A stretch of 64,000 bases of DNA, taken from positions 81,152 to 145,151 of the forward strand of contig CAYONT010000002.1 in the NCBI GenBank assembly GCA_964405405.1, given 5' to 3'. A program made the translations under genes and the position numbers. This document shows positions 35,646 through 43,472 of the stretch, piece after piece. Within the stretch, counting starts at the first letter, position 1, and each line of letters begins with the position of its first letter. This DNA comes from CAMCYM01 sp964405405. GTDB lineage: Bacteria > Bacteroidota > Bacteroidia > Flavobacteriales_D > Sanyastnellaceae. The notes beneath the pieces were generated by a model. It searched no databases, was not told where the DNA came from, and saw only the letters and a program-made list of their open reading frames with translations.

Positions 35646-35758
35646 GGTCCTTTCCTCCCCTCCTGCCCGACACGGGGGATTTTCGTGCCCCTGGAATGCC
35701 CAAGTCATCTTCCTCAGGGTGCCGAAGCCGTATCTTTCGGCATCGAACGACCCGGAAA

Positions 35759-36712
35759 ATGGAAATGGACCTGAACGAACGCTTCGAAGCCTATGTGGCC
35801 GCCGACCAGAAAATCGAGCCGCGGGACTGGATGCCGGACACCTACCGCAAAACCTTGATTCGCCAGATCAGCCAGCATGCCCACAGCGAAATCGTGGGGA
35901 TGTTGCCGGAAGGGAATTGGATCACACGTGCCCCGAGCCTCATGCGCAAGGCCATCTTGCTGGCCAAGGTCCAGGATGAAGCGGGGCATGGACTCTATCT
36001 CTACTCTGCGGCAGAAACGCTGGGCGTGAATCGGGACACGCTGTTGGACGAATTGCACACCGGCAAGGCGAAGTACAGCAGCATATTCAACTACCCCACG
36101 TTGACCTGGGCGGATGTAGGAGCCATCGGTTGGCTGGTCGATGGTGCTGCAATCATGAACCAAGTCCCCCTGTGCAAGTGCAGTTATGGCCCCTATGCCC
36201 GCGCCATGGTGCGGGTGTGCAAGGAGGAGAGCTTTCATCAGCGCCAAGGGTTTCAAATCATGTTGCGGCTCAGTGAGGGAACCCCTGCTCAGAAGGCGAT
36301 GGCCCAAGATGCACTCAACAGATGGTGGTGGCCGTCTCTGATGATGTTTGGCCCGGCAGATGATCATTCGCCACACAGCGCCCAGTCCATGCGCTGGCGC
36401 ATCAAACGATTCTCGAACGACGACCTGCGTCAGCGGTTCGTGGACATGACCGTTCCACAGGCAGAATTGTTGGGGCTGACGGTACCAGACCCCGACCTGC
36501 ATTGGAATGAAAATCGTGGGCATTACGACTTTGGCGCCATCGATTGGGAGGAGTTCAACAATGTGATTGCGGGCAATGGACCCTGCAACCGCGAACGTCT
36601 AGAAGCCAGGAAGAACGCCCACGATTCCGGAGCCTGGGTGCGGGCAGCTGCATCCGCCCACGCTGAAAAAGTGCGCCAACGGTCCGCATCCACCACGCAC
36701 CAAGCCGCCTGA
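35759..36712 (+). CDS. paaA: Phenylacetyl-CoA epoxidase subunit PaaA
   Basis: The 317-residue catalytic diiron subunit, which turns phenylacetyl-CoA into the ring epoxide. Ferritin-like helices carry the metal ligands: VQDEAGHGLYLYSAAE (E-x2-H) and CKEESFHQRQGFQIM (E-x2-H). ADDHSPHSAQSMRWRIKRFSNDDLRQRFVDMTVPQAELLGLTVPDPDL is the PaaA signature. Met at 35765 is also in frame; both follow TATCTTTC (35731-35738), a one-mismatch -7 element about 20 bases upstream. The C-terminal tail (SASTTHQAA) is not conserved. It is the first gene of paaABCD on the plus strand. Confidence 0.95.
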   Translation: MEMDLNERFEAYVAADQKIEPRDWMPDTYRKTLIRQISQHAHSEIVGMLPEGNWITRAPSLMRKAILLAKVQDEAGHGLYLYSAAETLGVNRDTLLDELHTGKAKYSSIFNYPTLTWADVGAIGWLVDGAAIMNQVPLCKCSYGPYARAMVRVCKEESFHQRQGFQIMLRLSEGTPAQKAMAQDALNRWWWPSLMMFGPADDHSPHSAQSMRWRIKRFSNDDLRQRFVDMTVPQAELLGLTVPDPDLHWNENRGHYDFGAIDWEEFNNVIAGNGPCNRERLEARKNAHDSGAWVRAAASAHAEKVRQRSASTTHQAA

Positions 36713-36716
36713 AACC

Positions 36717-37010
36717 ATGGCCACACAACCCACCGACTGGCCCCTCTGGGAAATCTTCGTTCGCAGCCGTCAAGGGCTAGGACACCGACATGTTGGGAGT
36801 CTGCACGCTGCTGACGCTGCCATGGCCATTCAGAATGCCCGGGATGTCTACACGCGGCGCCAAGAAGGCGTGAGCATCTGGGTGGTCCCCGCAGAGCAAA
36901 TTGTTGCCTCCGCTCCCGGGGACAAGGACGTACTTTTTGATCCAGCCGACGACAAAATCTACCGCCATCCCACCTTCTACGAGTTGCCGGATGCCGTCAA
37001 GCACATGTGA
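36717..37010 (+). CDS. paaB: Phenylacetyl-CoA epoxidase subunit PaaB
   Basis: A 97-residue small subunit that bridges the PaaA-PaaC heterodimers in the epoxidase. WPLWEIFVRSRQGLGHRHVGSLHAADAAMAIQNARDVYTRRQEGVSIWVVPAEQIVAS is the full PaaB signature (WevFvr...G..h.H.GSlHA.D.e.AlqnARDvytRR.EGvSiWVV). It starts four bases after paaA and its TGA overlaps the GTG start of paaC. Confidence 0.96.
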   Translation: MATQPTDWPLWEIFVRSRQGLGHRHVGSLHAADAAMAIQNARDVYTRRQEGVSIWVVPAEQIVASAPGDKDVLFDPADDKIYRHPTFYELPDAVKHM

Positions 37011-37771
37011 CCGTGACCCAAGAACAGCACTTCGCTTTCCTCCTCCATTTGGGAGATGACGCCTTGATTCTCGGACAGCGCTTGGGGGCATGGTGTGGAC
37101 ATGGCCCGATTCTAGAAGAAGACATTGCGCTCACCAACTTGGCCTTGGATTGCATCGGGCAGGCCCGGGCTTTGCTGACACGGGCGGGACAGGTGGAGGG
37201 CAAGGGAAGGACAGAGGATGATTTGGCCTACTTCAGGGAGGAACGTGAATTTCGGAATCATCTGCTGCTGGAGCTGCCGAACGGCGATTTTGGCGACACC
37301 CTGGTGCGGCACCTGCTCTACAGCACCTTCGCCTACCACCGCATGGTTCATTTTGCAGGCCAAACTTTCGACCAACCGCTCGCCGAAATCGCTGCGCGCG
37401 CTGTGAAGGAATTGGCCTACCACAAAGCCCATGCCGCTGATTGGGTAATTCGGCTAGGCGATGGTACGCCTGAAAGCCATGACCGGGTGCAATCCAGTCT
37501 CCTGCGGCTGTGGCCCTACACCGGCGAACTGTTCCTCCCCCATCCGGTCGATGCTGCAGCGGCGGAAGTCGGGCTTCTGCCCGCCACCTCGGTCCTCCAG
37601 GAAGCCTGGAATGCAGAGGTCAACGCTGTGCTGGAGACCGCCACCCTGCAGCGTCCTGCCGATGGCTGGATGCACCGCGGCGGCAAAGACGGCGTGCACA
37701 CGGAGCACATGGGTTACCTGCTCGCAGAAATGCAGTCCATCGCCCGCAGCCACCCGGGAGCTACATGGTGA
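37007..37771 (+). CDS. paaC: Phenylacetyl-CoA epoxidase subunit PaaC
   Basis: A 254-residue structural ferritin-like subunit that pairs with PaaA but has no diiron centre. FAFLLHLGDDALILGQRLGAWCGHGPILEEDIALTNLALDCIGQARALL is the characteristic N-terminal half, DDLAYFREEREFRNHLLLELPNGDFGDTLVRHLLYSTFAYH the middle, and KELAYHKAHAADWVIRLGDGTPESHDRVQ a conserved PaaC motif. The start is GTG at 37007, overlapping the paaB stop (GTGA). It overlaps paaD by seven bases. Confidence 0.94.
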   Translation: MTVTQEQHFAFLLHLGDDALILGQRLGAWCGHGPILEEDIALTNLALDCIGQARALLTRAGQVEGKGRTEDDLAYFREEREFRNHLLLELPNGDFGDTLVRHLLYSTFAYHRMVHFAGQTFDQPLAEIAARAVKELAYHKAHAADWVIRLGDGTPESHDRVQSSLLRLWPYTGELFLPHPVDAAAAEVGLLPATSVLQEAWNAEVNAVLETATLQRPADGWMHRGGKDGVHTEHMGYLLAEMQSIARSHPGATW

Positions 37772-38289
37772 AAGATGCGAGCGACGTGAGCGCAGAAGCC
37801 CGAGAAACGGAGCGCCTCGATCGCATTTGGCAGCGCTTGAAATCCATTCCCGATCCGGAACTTCCCTTTCTCAATGTGGTGGAATTGGGCATGGTGCCTA
37901 GGGTTTTCATGGAATCGGGCGAGCCAGTGGTTGAAGTCATGCCCACCTATACGGGTTGTCCAGCCACCGATGTCATCCTGCAGGATGTGCGCAGCCTTCT
38001 TGCGAAAATCGAGCCGCTAGGCAAGGTTCAACTGGTACTCACCCCCCCCTGGACCACCGACGTTCTCACAGAGGCCGCCAAAGAAAAAATGCGGGCCCAT
38101 GGAATTGCCCCTCCGGAAAGTGGACAGGCTGATCGCGCCTTTCTCCTTGGAAAAAACCGTCAAGTCGCCTGTCCACGTTGTCGGTCTTTGGAAACCACCC
38201 TGGTCAGCGCCTTCGGTTCCACTGCTTGCAAGGCGCACTACCGGTGCAATGCTTGTCAGGAACCCTTCGACCACTTCAAGTGTATTTGA
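37765..38289 (+). CDS. paaD: PaaD, MIP18/DUF59-type iron-sulfur assembly factor for the epoxidase
   Basis: A 174-residue protein needed for an active epoxidase. The N-terminal DUF59/MIP18 domain (LKSIPDPELPFLNVVELGMVPRVFME ... VEVMPTYTGCPATDVILQDV, with the conserved T-x-x-G-C-P) is followed by a PaaD-specific C-terminal zinc-finger-like part: VACPRCRSLETTLVSAFGSTACKAHYRCNACQEPFDHFKCI, with CPRC and CNAC pairs. The frame extends upstream to 37510 but ATG 37765, overlapping the paaC stop, is chosen. Its 3' end overlaps the convergent ABC exporter gene by 14 bases. A run of eight C lies at 38042-38049. Confidence 0.93.
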   Translation: MVKDASDVSAEARETERLDRIWQRLKSIPDPELPFLNVVELGMVPRVFMESGEPVVEVMPTYTGCPATDVILQDVRSLLAKIEPLGKVQLVLTPPWTTDVLTEAAKEKMRAHGIAPPESGQADRAFLLGKNRQVACPRCRSLETTLVSAFGSTACKAHYRCNACQEPFDHFKCI

Positions 38290-40042
38290 ACTGCTTCTCG
38301 TAGAGGGTTCGATAAGGTCCGGCTTCAGCAACCAAGGCATCGTGGTTGCCGGACTGGACGATGGCACCCTGCTCGACGACAAAGATCCGGCTCGCATGCC
38401 GAATGGTGCTCAGCCGGTGCGCGACCAACAGCGAGGTGCGGCCTGAGGTCATTTCCTCTGTGGCCCGCTGGACCAACCGTTCACTCTCGCTGTCGATGGA
38501 TGACGTTGCTTCGTCCAGCACCAAGATGCTGGGTTGCTGGATTTGGGCGCGCATGAAGGCGATCAGTTGCCGTTGACCCACCGACAAAATGGCACCCCGT
38601 TCCCGGACATCTTGGTTCCATCCGTCCGGAAGCTTGCGCAACCAATCCCCCACCCCGAGCGCGTTCGTAGCCGCATCCAGTTGCGCATCGCTCACCGTGG
38701 CATCATGCAAAGTCACATTGTCGCGCAACGTTCCTGAGAACAGAAACACGTCCTGCATCACCACACCAATTTGCTTCCGCAAATCCCCGAGATCCCAGTC
38801 GCGGATGTCCCTTCCATCAATGGTAATCCGACCCTTTTGGATGTCGTAGAATCGGGTCAGCAAGTGCACAATCGAAGACTTGCCAGCCCCCGTGGCCCCT
38901 ACCAAAGCGATGCACTCCCCCGGTTGAATGTGGAAACTCAAGTCCCTGAGCACCCAGTCCTCATCTTGGTATGCAAACCAAACCCCCTCAAACTGAATCT
39001 CTCCCCGGAAGGGCTCGGACGCCCGAATGCCTCTATCCTCCGCCGGAAACTCATCCCAATGCAACAACTTGAACACCCGCTCCGAATTCACGATGCCCAT
39101 CTGCAAAACATTGAACCGGTCCGCCAATTGTCGGATGGGACGGTACAACATGAACACATAGAGCATAAACTGCAGCAGCGCGCCCAAGGTCATGCGCTCT
39201 GAAATGACATCGTTCAGCCCCCACCAAAGCAGCAATGCAACGCTGATGGCGGAAAGCAATTCCACAACGGGAAAGAAAACACTGAAAGCCCAGATGGAGT
39301 GAATGTTCGCGTCCCGGTGGGCCGCATTGATGGCCGCAAACTTCTCCGCTTCCCGCCGCTCCCGGCCGAAGGACTGGACCACCCCCATGCCGGTAACATG
39401 CTCCTGCACGAATTCATTCATCCGTGCCACCGCATTTCGAACATCCACAAAGGCCTTCTTGATGTGGCGTTGAAACACACGGGTCGCCCAGACCAGCAAG
39501 GGTATGGGCAACAACGCCCACAAAGTCCATTCCCAGTCCATCCAAAACATGGCGCAAACCACCACCACCAGGGCCAGCAAATCGCCCACCGCGTTCAAGA
39601 TGCCATTGGAGAAGACATCCGCGATGCCATCGATGTCTCCAATGTGACGCGTCACCAAGGTCCCCACGGGGGTTCGGTCAAAATACCCCACCCGGAACCG
39701 CAAAACTCTGGAAAACAACTTGCTCCGCAAATCCAAGCTGACCGATTGGGCCACCCAATTCGCCAAGTAAGCGATGCGGTACTGTAAAAATGCCTCCACC
39801 AACAGCACGCCCACCACTGCCAAGCAGATCCAAAGCAATCCGATGGCATCGCCTTCCGCCATCTCCACATCCAGCGCACGGCGAATCAGCGCAGGCCTGA
39901 TCCAAATCATTCCTGACACAACCAAAACCCACCAACCGGTCCACAGAAACCTCCGGCGGTAGGGCTTCACCTCCTTCAACAGCGTCCACAAAAGCGCACG
40001 ATCAAACAACCTTCCGGCTGTGGGTTGTCGGGAATCGGCCAT
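38276..40042 (-). CDS. ABC transporter, fused permease and ATPase (MsbA/MdlB-like)
   Basis: A 588-residue half-transporter. Six transmembrane helices occupy residues about 25-310 (including RVGYFDRTPVGTLVTRHIGDIDGIADVFSNG, a typical intracellular loop), and the nucleotide-binding domain holds GECIALVGATGAGKSSIVHLLTRFY (Walker A), LSVGQRQLIAFMRAQ (signature, LSVGQ in place of LSGGQ) and ILVLDEATSSIDSESE (Walker B) followed by a His switch. It would work as a homodimer or heterodimer exporting lipid, lipopolysaccharide or drugs; which cannot be told. TAnnTTTG lies four bases before its ATG, overlapping the TAA stop of truA. Confidence 0.92.
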   Translation of the reverse strand: MADSRQPTAGRLFDRALLWTLLKEVKPYRRRFLWTGWWVLVVSGMIWIRPALIRRALDVEMAEGDAIGLLWICLAVVGVLLVEAFLQYRIAYLANWVAQSVSLDLRSKLFSRVLRFRVGYFDRTPVGTLVTRHIGDIDGIADVFSNGILNAVGDLLALVVVVCAMFWMDWEWTLWALLPIPLLVWATRVFQRHIKKAFVDVRNAVARMNEFVQEHVTGMGVVQSFGRERREAEKFAAINAAHRDANIHSIWAFSVFFPVVELLSAISVALLLWWGLNDVISERMTLGALLQFMLYVFMLYRPIRQLADRFNVLQMGIVNSERVFKLLHWDEFPAEDRGIRASEPFRGEIQFEGVWFAYQDEDWVLRDLSFHIQPGECIALVGATGAGKSSIVHLLTRFYDIQKGRITIDGRDIRDWDLGDLRKQIGVVMQDVFLFSGTLRDNVTLHDATVSDAQLDAATNALGVGDWLRKLPDGWNQDVRERGAILSVGQRQLIAFMRAQIQQPSILVLDEATSSIDSESERLVQRATEEMTSGRTSLLVAHRLSTIRHASRIFVVEQGAIVQSGNHDALVAEAGPYRTLYEKQFKYT

Positions 40043-40046
40043 GTTG

Positions 40047-40054
40047 CAAAGTTA
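40047..40054 (-). promoter_or_regulatory. -7 promoter element for the ABC exporter, overlapping the truA stop
   Basis: TAACTTTG on the minus strand (exact TAnnTTTG) ends four bases before ATG 40042. Its first three bases are the TAA stop of truA, so promoter and stop codon are shared. Confidence 0.55.
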
Positions 40055-40855
40055 GTCCCTCTCGACCCATGCCTGCCGAGCAAACCGGTCCCAGTCTGCA
40101 GGCCAAATCTCATCCGGGTACACGACATCGGCCAGATACAACCCACAAGCAGGCGCAGATTTGCCTGCCAGGGTTCGATCGCAGGATGCCAGCAAGGCAG
40201 GCATGTCCTCTGGCTGTCGTCGACCCGAATTCACCTCCAGCAACGTCCCGACTATGGCCCGAACCATGTTCCGCAGAAACCGATTCGCCGTCAAAACAAC
40301 CTCCACCCGATGGGGCCCCACCCGCGTCACTTCTACCCGATGGAGGTCACACCAAGTTGTCGCATGGGGATCCGTTCCCGACTTGCAAAAGCATGCAAAA
40401 TCCCGTGTTCCCAACAGAAAGTCTGCCGCAGTTTGCATGCGCTGCACATCCAGCGGCCGGTAGACCCGAACCGACTTCCCTTGCAAAAAAACATCCTTCG
40501 CCTCATGCAAACGGTAGACATAGGTGCGCTCGCGTGCGGAAAACCTCGCGTGGGCTTGGCCAGAAACGGGAACCACTGCCGCCACTGCAATCGACGGAGG
40601 GAGCATGCCATTGATCCTTCGGAGTCCATCTTCCCAACCCCTTTCGGCACAGGTCTCCGGCAGATCCGTATGGGCCACAAAATAGGATGCGTGCACCCCA
40701 CTGTCCGTACGGCCACACCCAACCACCCCCACACGAACCCCTGCCCAACGGGATAAGACATCTTCCAAAACGGACTGCACCGATGCAGCCTGCGGTTGGC
40801 GTTGCCAACCACAGAAATCCGTGCCGTCAAATTGCAACTCCAGGAAGACCCGCAC
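40052..40855 (-). CDS. truA: tRNA pseudouridine(38-40) synthase TruA
   Basis: A 267-residue enzyme that makes pseudouridine at positions 38-40 of the tRNA anticodon stem. LELQFDGTDFCGWQRQPQAASVQSVLEDVL is the usual start, GCGRTDSGVHASYFVAH carries the catalytic aspartate (D51), and RRINGMLPPSIAVAAVVPVSGQAHARFSARERTYVYRLHEAKDVF plus FLRNMVRAIVGTLLEVNSGR complete the fold. It lies between the alpha-oxoamine synthase and the ABC exporter on the minus strand, 18 bases after the former. Confidence 0.95.
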   Translation of the reverse strand: MRVFLELQFDGTDFCGWQRQPQAASVQSVLEDVLSRWAGVRVGVVGCGRTDSGVHASYFVAHTDLPETCAERGWEDGLRRINGMLPPSIAVAAVVPVSGQAHARFSARERTYVYRLHEAKDVFLQGKSVRVYRPLDVQRMQTAADFLLGTRDFACFCKSGTDPHATTWCDLHRVEVTRVGPHRVEVVLTANRFLRNMVRAIVGTLLEVNSGRRQPEDMPALLASCDRTLAGKSAPACGLYLADVVYPDEIWPADWDRFARQAWVERD

Positions 40856-40873
40856 TGCAGGGCAAGCTCAGCA

Positions 40874-42118
40874 TCAAGCCCAAGAAGCGATGGACTCGCT
40901 CTTGTAGGCCCCTGCCAGAAGTTTGTCCTTCACTGTGGTGAAGGTTTCGATGGTGTACGCCACGTCTTCTAGCGTATGAACCGCGGTGGGGATGAGACGC
41001 AACATGATCACATCCTTCGGCACAACGGGGTACACGACGATGGAACAGAAAATGCCATGGTTCTCCCGCAAATCCAAGGTCAAATTCGTGGCTTCGCCCA
41101 AGCCGCCCGACAGGAAAACGGGAGTGACACAAGAATTGGTGTGCCCAATATTGAATCCCGCAGCACGGAGTCCCGATTGCAAGGCCCGAACATTTTCCCA
41201 AAGTTTCGCCATGTGTTCCGGCTGGGTGCGCATCATCTCGAGTCGCTTCATCGCGCCGATGACGATGGGCATGGGAAGTGCTTTGGCAAAAGTCTGGGAG
41301 CGCATGTTGTAACGCAAGTACTCAATTACATCCTCCTCCCCCGCTACAAAAGCACCGACGGTGGCCATGGACTTGGCAAACGTGCCGAAGTAGATGTCTA
41401 CTTCGTGTTGCACCCCCTGGAAATCGGCCGCCCCACGGCCGTGTTCACCGATGGTACCGAAGCCGTGCGCATCGTCTACGAACAATCGGAACGGAATCTT
41501 CTTCTTGAATGCTGCGATTTCAGCCAATTTCCCTTGGTCCCCGGCCATGCCGAAAACCCCCTCGGTCGCCACCAAAATACCGCCGCCTGAAACATCCGTG
41601 AGGGCCTTCGCGCGTTCCAACTGCTTCGCGAAGCTCTCCATGTCGTTGTGCTGAAATACGAAGCGCTTTCCCTGGTGCAATCGAACGCCGTCCACCATGC
41701 AAGCATGGGACTCGCTGTCGTATACGATGACATCATGCCGGGTCACCAACGCCTCGATGGCGGACATGCAACCTTGGTAACCGTAGTTGAGCAGGAAGGC
41801 ATCCTCCTTCTGCATGAAGTCCGCCAGTTGGGCTTCGAGGGCCTCGTGTTGCGAAGTTTGGCCTGACATCATCCGTGCACCCATGGGATAGGCCATCCCC
41901 CAATCTGCCGCTGCTTGCGCGTCCACTGCCCGGACATCCGGGTGGTTCGCAAACCCCAAGTAGTTGTTGATAGACCAAACCAGCACATCCTTGCCGCGAA
42001 AGGTCATCCGGTTCGAAATAGGGCCCTCCAACTTCGGAAAGGTGAAGTAACCGTGGCTCTCCCGGGCGTGCTGTCCCAAGGGACCCCGGTCTTTGCGAAT
42101 GCGTTCAAAAATGTCCAA
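40874..42118 (-). CDS. Alpha-oxoamine synthase (serine palmitoyltransferase-like)
   Basis: About 414 residues of the PLP alpha-oxoamine synthase family (KBL, BioF, HemA, SPT). Visible: RMTFRGKDVLVWSINNYLGFANHPDVR, MGARMMSGQTSQHEALEAQLADFM, DSESHACMVDGVRLHQGKR, RLFVDDAHGFGTIGEHGRGA (DDAH-x-x-G) and DIYFGTFAKSMATVGAFVAG with the PLP lysine in TFAKS. In Bacteroidota such enzymes start sphingolipid or sulfonolipid synthesis by condensing serine or cysteate with an acyl thioester; threonine/glycine enzymes are an alternative. The annotated ATG at 42160 places a perfect TATCTTTG inside the coding sequence; TTG 42118 (LDIFERIRKDRGPLG), 19 bases after that element, better fits remembered homologues. 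Confidence 0.85.
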   Translation of the reverse strand: MDIFERIRKDRGPLGQHARESHGYFTFPKLEGPISNRMTFRGKDVLVWSINNYLGFANHPDVRAVDAQAAADWGMAYPMGARMMSGQTSQHEALEAQLADFMQKEDAFLLNYGYQGCMSAIEALVTRHDVIVYDSESHACMVDGVRLHQGKRFVFQHNDMESFAKQLERAKALTDVSGGGILVATEGVFGMAGDQGKLAEIAAFKKKIPFRLFVDDAHGFGTIGEHGRGAADFQGVQHEVDIYFGTFAKSMATVGAFVAGEEDVIEYLRYNMRSQTFAKALPMPIVIGAMKRLEMMRTQPEHMAKLWENVRALQSGLRAAGFNIGHTNSCVTPVFLSGGLGEATNLTLDLRENHGIFCSIVVYPVVPKDVIMLRLIPTAVHTLEDVAYTIETFTTVKDKLLAGAYKSESIASWA

Positions 42119-42137
42119 GACAGTTGTATTTGAGGGC

Positions 42138-42145
42138 ACAAAGAT
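42138..42145 (-). promoter_or_regulatory. -7 promoter element for the alpha-oxoamine synthase
   Basis: TATCTTTG on the minus strand (exact TAnnTTTG) lies 19 bases upstream of TTG 42118 but downstream of ATG 42160, so it decides between the two starts if it is used. Confidence 0.45.
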
Positions 42146-42270
42146 AGCCGGGGCATCCATCCGCGGGTGGCGGTTGTGCGTATCTTATGCCAAATGTTAT
42201 CAAATGCGCACGAAAGCGGGCTGCCGGGCATCGCATTGTGGGAGGAGCCGACCTAACTTCGCCCCGCTAC

Positions 42271-43104
42271 ATGATGACCGAGCGCAGCTACCTACTTTTC
42301 GCGATGTCCCTGGCTTTGGCCGGGATTCTATTGGGTTGCAACCCATACAATGAGGTGCTGAAGAGTCCCGACTTGGAGTACAAATACACGCGAGCCGTCG
42401 GTTTCGTGGATTCCAACGCATGCTACGGCGCACTGCCGATTTTGGAGGAGCTGGCGGGCCTGACCCGGGGTACAGAGCGTGGGCGAGACGTTCAATTTCA
42501 ACTGGGACGAGCTCATTTTTGCGTAGGTGACTACTACCTCGCCCGGTATCACCTCCGTCAGTTTTCAAAAACTTTTCCTTCGGATGCGCGGGCTGAGGAA
42601 GCCCAGTTCCAAGCCGCCATTTGCAGTTACCGTTTGAGCCCTTCAGCTGCCTTAGACCAATCGGAAACCAAGGCTGCCATGGAGGAATTCCAGTTGTTCT
42701 TGGACCGTTTCCCGTCGAGCGCCTATCGAGATTCCAGTCAGAAAATGGTGGATGACTTGCTGGCCAAACTGCAACGCAAGTCCTTTGACAACGCAGCGCT
42801 TTACCACCGAACCCAGCAGTACCACAGCGCCACCATCGCCTTGCGCAATGCACTCAAGGAGCACCCTGACACCCCTTATCGGGAAGAAATCCAGTGGTTG
42901 ATCCTCGACAGCCACTTCCAATATGCTCGCCAAAGCACCGAGCGGAGGAAATTGGAACGATACAACGAAGCATTAGATGCTTTTCTTACCTTTGCTGCCC
43001 GGTTTCCGCAAAGCCTCAGGCTTCCAGATGCCCAGCGCATCCAAAAGTCTTGCCTGGCGGAGATGGAACGACTGACTGCTACCCCTCCACCCTCTACGCC
43101 ATGA
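42271..43104 (+). CDS. bamD: Outer-membrane protein assembly factor BamD
   Basis: A 277-residue lipoprotein of the BAM complex that inserts beta-barrel proteins in the outer membrane. The lipobox ILLGC places the lipidated Cys at residue 23 after a hydrophobic segment. The rest is TPR-like: YTRAVGFVDSNACYGALPILEELAG, FQLGRAHFCVGDYYLARYHLRQFSKTFPSDARAEEAQFQAAICSYRLSPSAALDQSETKAAMEEFQLFLDRFPSSAY and ALYHRTQQYHSATIALRNALKEHPDTPYREEIQWL. The frame runs open to 42187, but signal-peptide start at 42271 (or the next Met at 42274) is natural. It overlaps rpoZ by four bases (ATGA) and heads the bamD-rpoZ-coaBC-DUF4835-recN operon. Confidence 0.92.
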   Translation: MMTERSYLLFAMSLALAGILLGCNPYNEVLKSPDLEYKYTRAVGFVDSNACYGALPILEELAGLTRGTERGRDVQFQLGRAHFCVGDYYLARYHLRQFSKTFPSDARAEEAQFQAAICSYRLSPSAALDQSETKAAMEEFQLFLDRFPSSAYRDSSQKMVDDLLAKLQRKSFDNAALYHRTQQYHSATIALRNALKEHPDTPYREEIQWLILDSHFQYARQSTERRKLERYNEALDAFLTFAARFPQSLRLPDAQRIQKSCLAEMERLTATPPPSTP

Positions 43105-43472
43105 ATTTCAAAAGCATCAAAGCCGAGAAGACGACCGAGACGCGCGACAACCACAATTTGGAGTTGTGTGGAACGGGCAACTTGTTCGAAACGATTGTTG
43201 TTCTGAGCCAGCGGAGCAACCAGATTGCGGTTGAGTTGAAAGAGGAGTTGTCGAAAAAGTTGGAGGAATTCATCGCCCCTACTGACTCCCTGGACGAGGT
43301 CTTCGAAAACCGGGAGCAAATTGAAATTTCGCGGTTCTACGAGCGGCTTCCGAAACCCCACAGCATCGCGATTGCCGAACTGCGTCAGAATCGCCTGCAG
43401 ATTGAGGCGCAAGAGCTCGGGGCTGCAGCCGTGTCTCCTGGGAAGGAGCACACCCCCGCGTCAATCGCCTGA
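43101..43472 (+). CDS. rpoZ: DNA-directed RNA polymerase omega subunit, Bacteroidota type
   Basis: A 123-residue small RNA polymerase subunit. NHNLELCGTGNLFETIVVLSQRSNQIAVELKEELSKKLEEFIAPTDSLDEVFENREQIEISRFYERLPKPHSIAIAELRQN matches the divergent Bacteroidota omega family, including VFENREQIEIS(R/K)(F/Y)YE(R/K)LPKP. The C-terminal stretch after residue 100 is poorly conserved. The frame extends to 42894 over bamD, but ATG 43101 overlapping the bamD stop fits homologue length. Its TGA shares a base with the coaBC ATG (TGATG), implying tight translational coupling. Confidence 0.93.
   Translation: MNFKSIKAEKTTETRDNHNLELCGTGNLFETIVVLSQRSNQIAVELKEELSKKLEEFIAPTDSLDEVFENREQIEISRFYERLPKPHSIAIAELRQNRLQIEAQELGAAAVSPGKEHTPASIA

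Noticed and set aside
38042..38049. C8 run in paaD as a phase-variable tract
   Set aside because: Falls within conserved TPPWTTD codons; no other sign of switching.
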